Source: Galeopsis tetrahit
Taxonomy: Eukaryota > Streptophyta > Magnoliopsida > Lamiales > Lamiaceae
NCBI GenBank assembly: GCA_963675135.1
Contig: OY776124.1
Location: forward strand, 14,274,677 to 14,338,676
Length of the DNA stretch: 64,000 bases
Direction of reading: 5' to 3'
Part shown: positions 12,050 through 22,521 of the stretch, piece by piece
Layout: each line of letters opens with the position of its first letter
Numbering within the stretch: position 1 is the first letter of the stretch
Made by a program: the position numbers and the translations under genes
The notes under the pieces: model-generated
Told to the model about the DNA's origin: nothing
What the model saw: the letters and a program-made list of their open reading frames with translations, nothing else
The model's database searches: none

Positions 12050-13591
12050 ATGGCGCCAATCAAGATTAAGATCAAGAGAGGCGTTGCATCTGGATCAACT
12101 GGCGTCGACTTTGAAGACGTGAACGTAATCACAAGAAGTATGTCAAGGAGCTCCAAGTCATCCGCTGCTTCAAAGAAGAATATTGCAGAGGGTCCACCAC
12201 CCAACACTGTGAACGAGGAAAACAATGCAACATGTTCTCCCACTCACTCCATGGCAAGCTCATCATTAGATTCAAGTGCAGCTTCAGCTATGGCGACAAA
12301 TGCCACGACTGTTGAGGAGCAATTGACAAGCTTGACTAGAGCCATAGAAGGACTCACGAAACATGTCCAAGAACAGGATGCTCAGATTGCTAAGCTGATG
12401 AGCAATGCAGACAACGGACAGTCAAGTCGTGCAAAGGGAAAGCAAGTCGAAGGACATGATGTTGAGACGTCTGGTGAACGTCAGCAGATGGAAATTCACC
12501 CAACTCTTAAGGAGTTACAAGTTTCTCCCGATGGTTTGGTGCCCATTGACCGGCTAAAAGAAATCATACTCGGGGCGATCAAAGATAAGTTCAAGGAAAG
12601 TCCTAAGTCTTCATTCACCTACATCAAGCCTTACACGAAGAGGATTGACAGTTTGAAGATGCCAGCTGGTTATCAACCTCCAAAGTTGCAGCAGTTCGAT
12701 GGCAAGGGTAATCTAAAGCAACATATTGCTCACTTCGTGGAGACTTGCAACAACGCCGGCACTTACGGGGATCATTTGGTGAAGCAATTTGTGCGCTCTT
12801 TAAAGGGCAATGCATTTGATTGGTATACCGATGTGGAAGCTAGCTCGATTGACAGTTGGGAGCAGATGGAGCAGGAATTTCTCGATCGATTTTACAACAC
12901 TCGAAGAACGGTTAGCATGCTTGAATTGACGAACACTCGTCAATCAAAGGAAGAGCCGGTGATCGATTACATAAATCGATGGAGAAATCTAAGTCTAAAT
13001 TGCAAGGATAGATTGACTGAAGCTTCAGCCATCGAGATATGCATCCAAGGAATGCAGTGGGGTCTTCGATATATCCTTCAAGCAATTCGACCAAGATCAT
13101 TCAAGGATTTGGCTACTAAGGCTCATGACATGGAGTTGAGCATGTCTACAAGTGGATTTGAAGGGCCGCTATCTCAAGAGTGGGGGCAAAGGAAAACGAG
13201 TTTGAAGGAGTTGCAACGAAAGCAATATCCATTTCTAGACTCAGACATCCCCGAAATTTTCGATGACTTGATCAAGAATGATCTCATTGAACTACCACGA
13301 ATGAAACGACTTGATGAGGCTGGGCGAACGGACGACCCCAAATATTGCAAGTACCATCGATTGGTAGGACATCCAACCCAAGACTGTTTTATACTTAAAG
13401 ATAAAATTATGCGACTAGCCAAAGAAGGGAAGATCTTGCTAGAAGAAACTGAAACAACGGCGAATCACGTCACAGTTGAAGACAATCAAATGAAGGAAGT
13501 TTATGCAAATAGCGCCTACAAATTGATTTCTGAAGACGGCATATACATTTATCCCATGAACGGAATGTTTTTGAAACGCTACTACGCGTAA
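12050..13591 (+). CDS. GAG polyprotein of the non-autonomous LTR element
   Basis: An intact frame of 513 residues from the first ATG. The open frame upstream to 11984 has no ATG and covers the primer site. After a basic, Ser/Ala-rich N-terminus comes a retrotransposon GAG core at about residues 218-345, including LKQHIAHFVETC, KGNAFDWYTD and EFLDRFY. Near the end is a knuckle-like C-x2-H-x4-H-x4-C motif at residues 433-446 (CKYHRLVGHPTQDC). This CHHC form is seen in Ty3-gypsy GAG proteins of plants. GAG proteins coat the element RNA and build the particle. There are no stops or frameshifts, which agrees with the low LTR divergence. No protease motif follows. Confidence 0.9.
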   Translation: MAPIKIKIKRGVASGSTGVDFEDVNVITRSMSRSSKSSAASKKNIAEGPPPNTVNEENNATCSPTHSMASSSLDSSAASAMATNATTVEEQLTSLTRAIEGLTKHVQEQDAQIAKLMSNADNGQSSRAKGKQVEGHDVETSGERQQMEIHPTLKELQVSPDGLVPIDRLKEIILGAIKDKFKESPKSSFTYIKPYTKRIDSLKMPAGYQPPKLQQFDGKGNLKQHIAHFVETCNNAGTYGDHLVKQFVRSLKGNAFDWYTDVEASSIDSWEQMEQEFLDRFYNTRRTVSMLELTNTRQSKEEPVIDYINRWRNLSLNCKDRLTEASAIEICIQGMQWGLRYILQAIRPRSFKDLATKAHDMELSMSTSGFEGPLSQEWGQRKTSLKELQRKQYPFLDSDIPEIFDDLIKNDLIELPRMKRLDEAGRTDDPKYCKYHRLVGHPTQDCFILKDKIMRLAKEGKILLEETETTANHVTVEDNQMKEVYANSAYKLISEDGIYIYPMNGMFLKRYYA

Positions 13592-13599
13592 AGAAAACA

Positions 13600-14045
13600 A
13601 GTATGCTCCATAAACGCACGAGCCTAAACTGCTTATTGCTCCATGATGCACGAGCCTAAAACTGCTTATTGCTCCATAAATGCACTAGCTTAAACTGTTT
13701 GTTGCTCCAAGAACGCATGAGCCTAAACTGCTTGTTGCTCAAAAAATGCACGAGCCTGAACTGCTTGTTACTCCATAAATGCACGAGCCTAAAACTGCTT
13801 ATTGCTCCATAAATGTACGAGCTTAAACTGTTTGTTGCTCCAAGAACGCATGAGCATAAACTGCTTGTTGCTCAAAAAATGCACGAGCCTGAACTGCTTG
13901 TTACTCCATAAATGCACAAGCCTAAACTGATTTTTACTCCAAGAACGCACGAGCCTAAACTACTTGTTGCTCCAAAAACGCACGAGCCTGAACTGCTTAT
14001 TGCTCCATAAATGCATGAGCCTAAATTGCTTGTTGCTCCATAATT
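13600..14045. repeat. 33 bp minisatellite (about 13 units) inside the LTR element
   Basis: Units of 32-34 bp follow the pattern GCTCCATAAATGCACGAGC then CTAAACTGCTTGTT. Units 2-5 and 6-9 match each other pairwise better than their neighbours, giving a higher-order repeat of about 132 bp. Because 33 is a multiple of three, the array stays open on the minus strand as an 11-residue repeat, but there is no sign that this is translated. Confidence 0.93.
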
Positions 14046-14113
14046 TGAAATAATTTCGCAATTCGTCCACTTCGAAGGCAAACGTTCTTGTGAACGAAAT
14101 GCGAGGGAGCATT

Positions 14114-15144
14114 TGTAGACACCTAAATTTTAAATTCCTTTGGACCTCTAAAGTCCAGTAAATCAAGACGGGCCTCTAAAGTCCGGTAAATCAAGACGGG
14201 CCTCTAAAGTCCCATAAATTCAAGACGGACCTCTAAAGTCCAATAAAGCAAGACGGGCCTCTAAAGTCCCATAAATGAAAATGGGCCTCTAAAGTCCAAC
14301 AAATCAAGTCAAGCCCAAATAGGGTGTTCTTAGCCCATCAAGTAATTCAAATTTTGAATTAGCCCTAACTACTTGCACAAATATCTCCCTGGCCCATAAG
14401 AAACCCTAGGTTCTACACCTATAAATAGAGGCCTCATTTCATTCATTTTCACATCAAGAAATCAGAAGCATTCAAGGCTCTAAAATTCTCTGCAGAGATT
14501 TTAGAGTGTTCTTCAGCAAGGGGAGGATCTTCAAAGGCGTTCTTCGTGCAAAGCGGCGAGAAGTGGTGTTCGAGTGGAGATCAAGGTGCCAAGCCTCTTC
14601 GATTCGGCGTTTCTTCAAGGCGTTCTTGGGGAAAAGCAACAAGAAGCAGTGTTCGAGTGGAGATCAAGGTGCTAAGCCTCTTCGATTCGACGTTTCTTCA
14701 AAATTCTTCGTGGATCTTCAACGAAAAAGTCCCGAAAAGTCCCGGAAAGTACCGAAAAGTCCTGAAAAGTCCCGAAAATCAACGTTTAATCCAAAATACG
14801 GCGTCAAGCCTTTGGATTAACGTTACAAAGTCCCAAATTCAAGAACGATCTTCAACGACGTTCATCCAAAAAGTCCCTAAATTCGGCGGTTAATCCAAAA
14901 TACGGTGCTAAACCTTTGGATTAACGTTATAAAGCCCCAAATACAAGATCGGATAGGATTCGGCTGCGGATCCAACTCCAGAAGTTCCAAAAAAAGCTCA
15001 AGAAATTCAAGAAGTTCAAGAAGAGAGAATCAGAGGAGAAATTAGAGATTGTAACCCGCAAATACTCGGTTTAAGTCCGAAATTAAATAAAATCGTTTCG
15101 CATTTTCGCGTTTTTTATATTTAATTCACGAATTTGTGTTTACA
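14114..15144 (+). repeat. 3' LTR of the TR-GAG-like element
   Basis: The same length as the 5' LTR. Its TATAAATA is at 14420-14427. It is preceded by a purine-rich GCGAGGGAGCA (about 14101-14111), the likely polypurine tract. Differences from the 5' copy are mostly G/A and C/T transitions. Confidence 0.93.
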
Positions 15145-15239
15145 ATTGTGAATCATAAATATTCAAGAATATTGTGAATAAAATTTTTGACTTTGTCAAT
15201 TTTTTTTTATTATTTTTTTATTTTGTAATTTTTTTATTG

Positions 15240-16105
15240 GTAATTTTTTTTCGAAATTGTGTGTCTTGAAAAGTGTAAGTCAATATTACTAAAAAAATGT
15301 AACATAATATTATTAAAAAGTGTAAATCACTATAATTGAAAAGTGCAACACAACTTTTAATAAAAAGTGTAAATCATTATAACTAGAAAGTGCAAGTTAG
15401 TATGTATAACTAGAAAATGCAACACAATATTATTAAAAAGTGCATGTCAATATACTTGAAAATTGGAACACAATATTTTAATGAAAAGTGTAAGTTATTA
15501 TAATTGAAAAGTGTAACAAAATACGACTAAAATGTGTAACATAACATTACTAAAAAGTGTAAGTTATTATAAATGAAAAGTGTAACAAAATACGACTAAA
15601 ATGTGTAACATAACATTACTAAAAAGTGTAAGTCACTATAATTGAACATATTGTTGGAAATTGTAAGTCACTACAACTAAAAAATGCAACAAAATATAAC
15701 TAAAAGGTGTAGCATAACATTACTAAAAAGTGTAAGTCAATATAACTAAAAAATATTGTTGAAAATTGTAATTCACTACAAATGAAAAGTGCAACAAAAT
15801 ATATCTAAAATGTGTAAAATAACATCACTAACAAGTGTATGTCATTATAACTGCATATTGTTGGAAATTGTAAGTCACTACAACTGAAAAGCGCAACAAA
15901 ATATGACTAAAAGGTGTAGCATAACATTACTAAAAAGTGTAAGTCAATATAACTAAAAAATATTGTTGAAAATTGTAAGTCACTACAACTGAAAAGGGCA
16001 ACAAAATATATCTAAAGTGTATGTCATTATAACTGAAATTATTATTGCAAATATTGCAAAATAAGATGCTAAAAAATTGTAAAATGCATGTTACACTTTT
16101 CCTTA
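15240..16105. repeat. degenerate tandem array of AAAAGTGTAAGTCA / GAAAAGTGCAACA words
   Basis: From 15653 the array is regular, with unit starts at 15653, 15758, 15860 and 15965 (period about 102-105 bp). Units 1 and 3, and units 2 and 4, are most alike, so a dimer has been duplicated. Earlier, 15490-15625 repeats with a 69 bp period. The words are those of the hairpin MITE family (copies at 4527, 39065, 43874, 46650), in inverse orientation to the array in copy 1. I infer that the array grew from such an element. Confidence 0.75.
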
Positions 16106-16133
16106 TTTTCAACATGCACTTTTATAATAAAAA

Positions 16134-18303
16134 GGGTTATAAACTAATAAGGTCATTTCACTACTAGTTTTTTCTAATAAAACCTACACCATAAATTCTT
16201 GTCTAATAGAGTCAAAATTTGATTTTTTTTTCAATTATGCCCTTCCACCATATTTTGAAATTTTGAATTTATAAAATACACAATTATTAGTCAACTAAAC
16301 ATCCAATCAATTATTAAATGCAATTTTTCGAATTCCCGAAAATCTATTATTTTCTAAAATTTAAAAACTTTCCTAAAAGGTAGGTCTCTCCATTTATTTC
16401 GTTAAGTTAAGGGATTCTGGAAATCTGCATTTCAACCCACGTATATGCAGTGTCGAATGCATATTCATATGAACTTGTAACTTTTTAACTATAGAACCAC
16501 GTAAACTATCAACAACTAAGACATTGCATATCCGTATGACATGAACAACTAAGACATTGCATATCCGTATGACATATATCATGTGCATACATAATAATAT
16601 GCGTGAGTAGGTGCATATCATTTAAACACTTAAATATCGGTAGAATATGTTTGTGCACAGGAGTCGACATGTATGTACATGTTTCAAATGCAGAAGTTAA
16701 TGCATATCATTTAAACACTTATGCATAATTCAAAATAATTTCTTCCAATTTAATTAGAATTTGATGATTATGTTGCATATAACATTATGTATAATTAATT
16801 CAAAATATGATGATTATATTGCATATCACGTTATGCATAATGCATAATGCATTCGATTGAAATATGATAACAATTTTGCATATCACATTATGCATAATTC
16901 ATATCATTTCCTAAAATGTGATTGCATATCACCTTTACTAAAGTAATATGATGAAAATTTTACATAACCTAAAAAAACACTTAAATATAATTGCATAAAC
17001 GATCAACTAATAACAAAATTTCATAACACTGCATAACCTAAAAAGCAAGTTTATTAAGAGTCTTTGATGCCACAAGCGACGGGTTTACACCAGCAGACCT
17101 AACACGTTTAGATTTACTTTCAAGAACGGAAACAGAGCTTTGAGTCTCTTGAATGCTGGCAGATTTGTTCTATCGGCAGATATGTGAAGTAGATGCTACA
17201 ACACCGTTGGACAACGATTTTTGCTCTTTAGCTTCAGTGATCTGTTCATTCACAGATGCGAAACAATTAGAGCAAGACCAATTCACACAGAAGCACAGTG
17301 TATGAACTCAACTTATGATTTGCTGCTTTTTATATGTAGCAAACTTTCAATAATAACACAATAAGTTAAACCGCAGATATCCAATTTCATACTTCACGAT
17401 TCACCTTAAAGTAAAAAAAAAAAAACCCACTCAATACTTGGACGAAATTACCAATTTGACAACAATAATCAATCAAAACACCCAACATACGCAACTACAA
17501 ATGTAGCCGTAATTTTTTTTCCTTTCGATTTCCGCAAATGAATTACCTTGGTTGAGGAAGTGCGACGAGTTTCCGAAAGCCGAAAGGTCAAGGCAGGAGA
17601 AAATGAAGATTTATCGGTGAATTTCGAAGCCCTAAACCTAGAACTTGAGATTGAGGGGTTAGGGAGAAATGGGCGCCGGGGTAGAGAGTGAAGGCAATTT
17701 GAACTCATCATCAGATTAAAGTTAGGCAGGTGGTCAATAGCCCTAAATTTAGAGAGGGAGAAAGGGATCGAGATCATGGGTTTCGCGCATTTTGCAGAGC
17801 ACAGAAACCCTAATCCTTACCAGATTTACTGTAAATTAATTCTGGAGTTCAAGTTGACGTAAAAGAATCTTATCGGTGGCCACAAGGCTTTCTTCTTCGG
17901 CCACTTCGTCTTCTCCGGTCAGTGCAGCGGCAAAGCAACGACAATAGTCAAGGTGCTGCTTCGTCTTGGTTTGGGAGGCGACGGTCGTGAAGGGGGCGGC
18001 GGCGGTCGTGTTGGTGGGCGGTGGCCATGGTCCAACGTCGAAATCGAGGGGGGCGGTTGCAAGAGAGGGAGGCGGTGGGAAAAGGGGGCGGCGACAGAGA
18101 GGATGTTGGGGAGGGGCTAGGGTTTTAATTTTGGTTTTTGGTGAATGTGGAGAATGAATTAAATGAATATATGATTCTTATTTATTTATATAAGAGTATT
18201 CTTGTATTTTTAACTCTATTTTGACTCTATTAGAAAAGTATACATATTGGTGTCTCTATTAGATTAATGGGTTATAATAGTGGACTTATTAGGCAATAAT
18301 CTC
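16134..18303. mobile_element. Mutator-like element (MULE), non-autonomous, possible Pack-MULE
   Basis: The perfect 9 bp TSD TAATAAAAA lies at 16125-16133 and 18304-18312. Degenerate TIRs of about 85 bp (16134-16218 and 18216-18303) both carry CTAATAAG near the tip and TCTAATAGAGTCAAAA at the inner end. The right tip read inward is GAGATTATTGCC, very like the maize Mu terminus GAGATAATTGCC. The interior has no transposase. It holds exon-like minus-strand segments (17040-17290 and 17546-17777) and a GC-rich block at 17880-18125, unlike the AT-rich flanks, which suggests captured gene pieces. Confidence 0.8.
17040..17777 (-). pseudogene. gene fragments carried by the MULE
   Basis: Reading leftwards, an ATG at 17777 opens a basic, Ser-rich peptide that reaches a plausible donor near 17546 (ACCAAG|GTAATT). 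A second segment (about 17290-17045) is open for about 80 codons with one stop and reads NWSCSNCFASVNEQITEAK, then SKSKRVRSAGVNPSLVASK. I do not recognise the source gene. The 5' part looks like an organelle-targeting leader, but that is weak. Frames and codon look differ from the surrounding AT-rich DNA. Confidence 0.35.
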
Positions 18304-18600
18304 TAATAAAAATAATATATGATTTTCAACATGCACTTTTATAATAAAAAAAATATATGTGAAAATTGTTAAATGTGAGAGTTGAACAGACATGTTTTTT
18401 AGCGTATTTTATTTTTATTGTTAATCCTACCCACTTTTTAAAATGGACTCACTAATGGAATTGAGTCTATAGGAGACCTACCCTTAAATGAATGTAAGTT
18501 TATCAATATTAATTGTAAGATCGATTTTAAAAAAAAAATGAATGTAATGGACGGATTCTTTAGAATTAGTATTTAAAGTTTAATTTGGAGAATAATTATA

Positions 18601-19998
18601 CCCCGAAGGGTTTTTCTATAGTCAGGAAGAGGGTTCGCACTTCCTGACATCAGGGAACCAATTAAAAATTGACACGTCACTTTTCTTCGCTATAGTGCGA
18701 TCTAGATTTGCAACGTAAGAAATAATTAATTATTTAAATTAAATATATATAATTACCAAAGTATTCTTGCAATTTTTTTTAAACGTCTAAATTTTACATA
18801 TTTAAAAATTTAATATTTTATCTCATTTTTATTATTTAATGATATAAAAACTCAAAAACCAATTAAACATTAAAAATACGGTTCCATTCCTAATTAAGGG
18901 TGTGTTTTGAAACTCTACAAACTGCTTCTAGAATCACATTTTTTTGAAAAGCTGTGAGAGACAGCTTTGAAAATAAGTGATTCTGGAAGCGTTTCAAAAC
19001 ACACATCTCTTTACTGAGTTCCTTCATCTTCTTCATTTTTTTACAGTAAATTAAATGTGTTTAACTGGGTTCCTTCTTTTTTTTTTTTTTTTTACAGTAA
19101 ATTAATTGGTTCTTTGTTCTTTACCAATCACCATTGAAGTCTACCCTAAATTCCAATTTCAAAGAAGACGATGGTTAACCCTAAATCCCAATTCAAAACC
19201 ATATTTATGTAAAGGTTATCACTCAAGTTCGATCTCCCCGTCAAGCCTCCTTGCTCACACATTTTCGTCGTTGCGGGCCGCCGCCGATTTTCTCGTGTCT
19301 GATGCCTGAATCTTTCACGAGAAAAATCTTGTCGTGTGCTGTGAATCAGGGGTTGTGGGGGGAAGGGTTGTGATGGCGAGATGCGCTCTGAATAGTGAGT
19401 CACAACTGTGGGTGGTCAACGTAACTAGTCGTCAGGCCGTGGGCGCCGGAGGGGAATGACGGTGCCGGTGACTGAGAGCAACGGACGATTGAACAAAATT
19501 TGGACACGATATTGTTATTTGTGCGGGTGAGCGAGAGAGATTGAAGAGAGGAAGCCGTGTGTGGCAGAAATCTGGAATTTTGGGTTTAGGGAAAAAAAAA
19601 ACCCAAAATTGAATGTTCATCCCACCATTGATGAAAAAAAATAGGAGTAAAGCCGAGTAATACTGTTTGCGAAATTAATATTCAATTATAATTTTGTTAA
19701 AAGTTTTTAAATTAAGTTTGAAATGTATTCTATAATTAAATATCTTTATTTATTTATTTTAATTTATAAGGATATTTTTGTAATTTTATATTTATTAATT
19801 TAATTTATCAGTGTGGCGAAGCATTGCAATTGCATATTGCATAGAGCAAATGCACTATTGCGAAGTGCAATCATATCAAATCAATGCCATTCGTTGGATC
19901 AATGATCCAATGATGTTTAATGAGTTTCCTGCTATCAGGAAGGGCGAAGCCTTCCTGACCATAGAAAGTCCCTACTCCGAAAACTTAGTCGAAAAAGA
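18601..19998. mobile_element. second Mutator-like TIR element
   Basis: The flanking direct repeat GAGAATAATTATA (13 bp) is at 18588-18600 and 19999-20011. Inverted ends share TTTCTATRGTCAGGAAG-type sequence (18613-18632 and about 19945-19965). Each TIR contains its own small hairpin: GTCAGGAAG...CTTCCTGAC on the left and TCAGGAAG...CTTCCTGA on the right. The right end has about 20 extra bases beyond the match. There is no transposase. The interior 19100-19620 is less AT-rich and may include captured exon or UTR sequence. Confidence 0.6.
18900..19005. mobile_element. short hairpin MITE inside the 18.6 kb element
   Basis: GTGTGTTTTGAAAC at the left and GTTTCAAAACACAC at the right are inverted. 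A second inner pair (CTAGAATCAC / GTGATTCTGG) makes a foldback of about 105 bp. No clear TSD. Confidence 0.5.
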
Positions 19999-20011
19999 GA
20001 GAATAATTATA

Positions 20012-20430
20012 GCTTTCCCCATGAGCTCAAAGTTCGGTTTTTTTATATAACAAATTTCAATATTTATGTTAATTTAAATGTAATTTATATATTTTATGTA
20101 AATAATTTTTTGTAATATACATGATGGACATGTATTAATTGCATATTATTTTCTTTTATAAGTGAACATGTATTGGTACAACAAAATACATTCCAATAAT
20201 TATTAAGAATGAGGTCCAATAAAACTATATGACTTTAAGATGAATCATTGCTAAATGTATATATAATTTTTTTGAGATATAGAATGTGAATGTATTCTAA
20301 AATAATTTAAAAAATTGATATATAGAGTATTGGTGAGGATTTTAGAGAATTTTTAGTGATTGTCAATAAAAAAAATCAGAGATTAAGTGTATTGAAGTGT
20401 TGGATAAATGTTTTTCGAGCAGTTTTCGAT
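20012..20430. other. AT-rich spacer
   Basis: No ORF or repeat recognised. Confidence 0.4.
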
Positions 20431-21615
20431 CACCCCAGGCCGCGGTCGAACGCTGCAATTTACGACGGCCTTAATCTTTAACTATTTTCAGCCCAATTAA
20501 CTTAATTGGTCAATATTGCATATAAGTTTTTGACACAAAAACTTATATGCAATATTGCATACATGCATTTCAGTCATTCACACACATGTTCTTTATAAAT
20601 ACACCCACAAGCTTAATTCACACACATTTTTTATAAATACACCCACAAGTTTAATTCACACACACATTTTTTATAAATACACCTACAAGCTTAATTCACA
20701 CACATTTTTTATAAATACACCCACTGACAGCTCAATTCACACCCACATTTTTATAAATGCACCCACTGAAAGAAATTGAACATGGTCGTCTTCTCCGAGA
20801 AGTTTTCGGTCACCTCAGGCCGCGGTCGAACGCTGCAATTTACGATGACCTTAATCCTTAAATATTTTATATTTCTTTAAATATTCTTTAATACTAATTA
20901 TTATGGGTCAATGTTATTTTGTATTACGTGCAATAATATATCTTACTACATGCAATAATATATGTTACTATATATTATAATGTGGGTTACTTATTCAATA
21001 AAAAAAATATAAAAATATAAAAGAATCAGTATTACTATATAAAATTGTGTTATCACTACATGTAATAATTTGTTTTACTACATTCGATAATTATATGTTA
21101 CTACATACTACAGTTTGAATTACTAAATTGAATAGACGTTTGTTACTATATGTAACTTTATCAAATGATCTAATATTTTTTGCATCATCCTACAATAAAA
21201 TATTTTGTATTACAATATGATTATTGTGTTTACTACATTCGATAATATATGTTACTACATATTATAATGTGAGTTACTACATCAATAAAAACACTAGAAA
21301 AAATGTGTTACTAAATAAAAGAATTTATATTATTATATAAATAGTTTGTGTTATTACTATATAAAATAATGTGTATTACTACATATTACAATTTGAATTA
21401 CTACATTTAATATCCCGCGTTCAACATTAAAATAAAAGATAAAAAAATCACAGAAACGGGTAAAATAAATGGATTAAAAATTTCGAATTAAGTTGTCAGT
21501 GGATGTATTTATAAAAAATGTGTGTGTGAATTAAGCTTGTGGGTGTATTTATAAAGAACATGTGTGTGAATGACTGAAATACATATATGCAATATTTCAT
21601 ACAAGACTAGCCCAT
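20431..21615. mobile_element. non-autonomous TIR element with subterminal minisatellites
   Basis: The left end contains CAATATTGCATATAAGTTTTT and its own inverse (20507-20560), then CAGTCATTCACACACATG and five units of a 38-42 bp repeat (TTCACACACATTTTTTATA, then AATACACCCACAAGC; 20575-20770). The right end (21490-21612) carries two units of the same repeat in inverse orientation, then CATATATGCAATATTTCATA. A 57 bp block with GGCCGCGGTCGAACGCTGCA flanks the left minisatellite on both sides (20437 and 20816). The interior 20930-21420 is an array of TTACTACAT / ATAATATATGTTAC words. No coding sequence. Confidence 0.6.
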
Positions 21616-22069
21616 AATATAAATATTTTTCATGTTATATATATACTAGTGAGGACGAACCTCAAAGATTGAGGTGTTAACCCAGATTGAAGTGCTTTAA
21701 TTATTGTAAAAATCGAGTACTTTTGACATCTAAATGTGAAACTTGAAACACATTACCAAACGATCGACGTATATTAAATTATTGAATGAAAATGAATGAT
21801 CATTTGAAAGGTAAATAGTTGAATACCAGATTCCCTCGTAGTAAACAACATTATAAATGGATGGAGGTTTCCATTGTATGCATATAAGTAAAAAATAAAA
21901 TAAAAAAATCATGGAAATAATATAACTAATTATTATTACATTTACAGAATTAAAACAATTCAACAAAATTAGATATTTTTTCATCTCCTCAGAAGATACA
22001 CCTCAGAAGATACACAGTGTGACATAGAAAGCTCCTGAAGTTGATTACAATACACATAAGTTTTTAAAA
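21616..22069. other. AT-rich spacer, possible 3' flank of a minus-strand gene
   Basis: AT-rich with no domain recognised. If the exon at 22070-22255 is real, the right part is its 3' UTR. Confidence 0.3.
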
Positions 22070-22255
22070 TCAATTATTTATACCATAACAATAATAAGAA
22101 ATTTCACCATAATCCGGCGGAAAAAAATGATACGTGGTTTCATCTTCTTTAAACAGACGTCTTTGATGTAAGTGTAAAACATAAGGAACACAAGCTACAT
22201 TGTTTGCACCAGAAAGTTTACATATATTGTACCAATCAATGAACAAGACAAAGAC
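22070..22255 (-). CDS. candidate terminal exon of an unassigned gene
   Basis: On the minus strand a good acceptor (TTTTGATTTAG, at about 22256-22266) opens directly into 61 codons that end at TGA (22070-22072). The peptide has a protein-like composition (for example NICKLSGANNVACVPYVL and TTYHFFPPDYGEISYYCYG) with no stop. The exact fit of acceptor, phase 0 and stop makes chance less likely. I cannot name a family. The rest of the gene would lie to the right, where a copia element sits from 22522. No partner exon was found beyond 36302, so this may be a gene broken by the insertion. Confidence 0.35.
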   Translation of the reverse strand, partial: VFVLFIDWYNICKLSGANNVACVPYVLHLHQRRLFKEDETTYHFFPPDYGEISYYCYGINN

Positions 22256-22521
22256 CTAAATCAAAAGAGGGAAGTAGAAAAATATGACAGAAATGAAAAC
22301 TCAAACCATGAACCAGGTGCAATTACTATTCCTAATTTTTTTAGATAAGCATACACGTAGTAAGAATCTTGAACCATTTGAACTTCCAGTTACTATCTAG
22401 TGAAATACAAGTTGCCAAAATATAAGCCACAATATGGTTATAGAATTCTTAGACAAACAATTGAACTTTCTAGCAAGGACTTGTGAAAACATCATAAAAT
22501 TTATTGTGTTAGTAAAATATA

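Larger units (their letters stand above)
10951..15144 (+). mobile_element. non-autonomous LTR retrotransposon with GAG only (TR-GAG-like, Ty3-gypsy derived)
   Basis: Two direct LTRs of 1031 bp (10951-11981 and 14114-15144) start TGTAGACACC and end GTTTACA. They are flanked by the perfect 5 bp TSD ATTGT (10946-10950 and 15145-15149). By eye I count about 10 differences between the LTRs, close to 1 percent, so the insertion is recent. A primer-binding-like site starts just inside the 5' LTR. The only gene is gag; there is no protease, reverse transcriptase, RNase H or integrase. A 33 bp minisatellite fills the space between gag and the 3' LTR. Elements of this design have been described in plants as TR-GAG. 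They would depend on the enzymes of a related full-length element. Confidence 0.93.

Noticed and set aside
13600..14045. Possible CRISPR array
   Set aside because: Units of 33 bp are directly adjacent with no unique spacers, and the DNA is a plant genome; it is a minisatellite.
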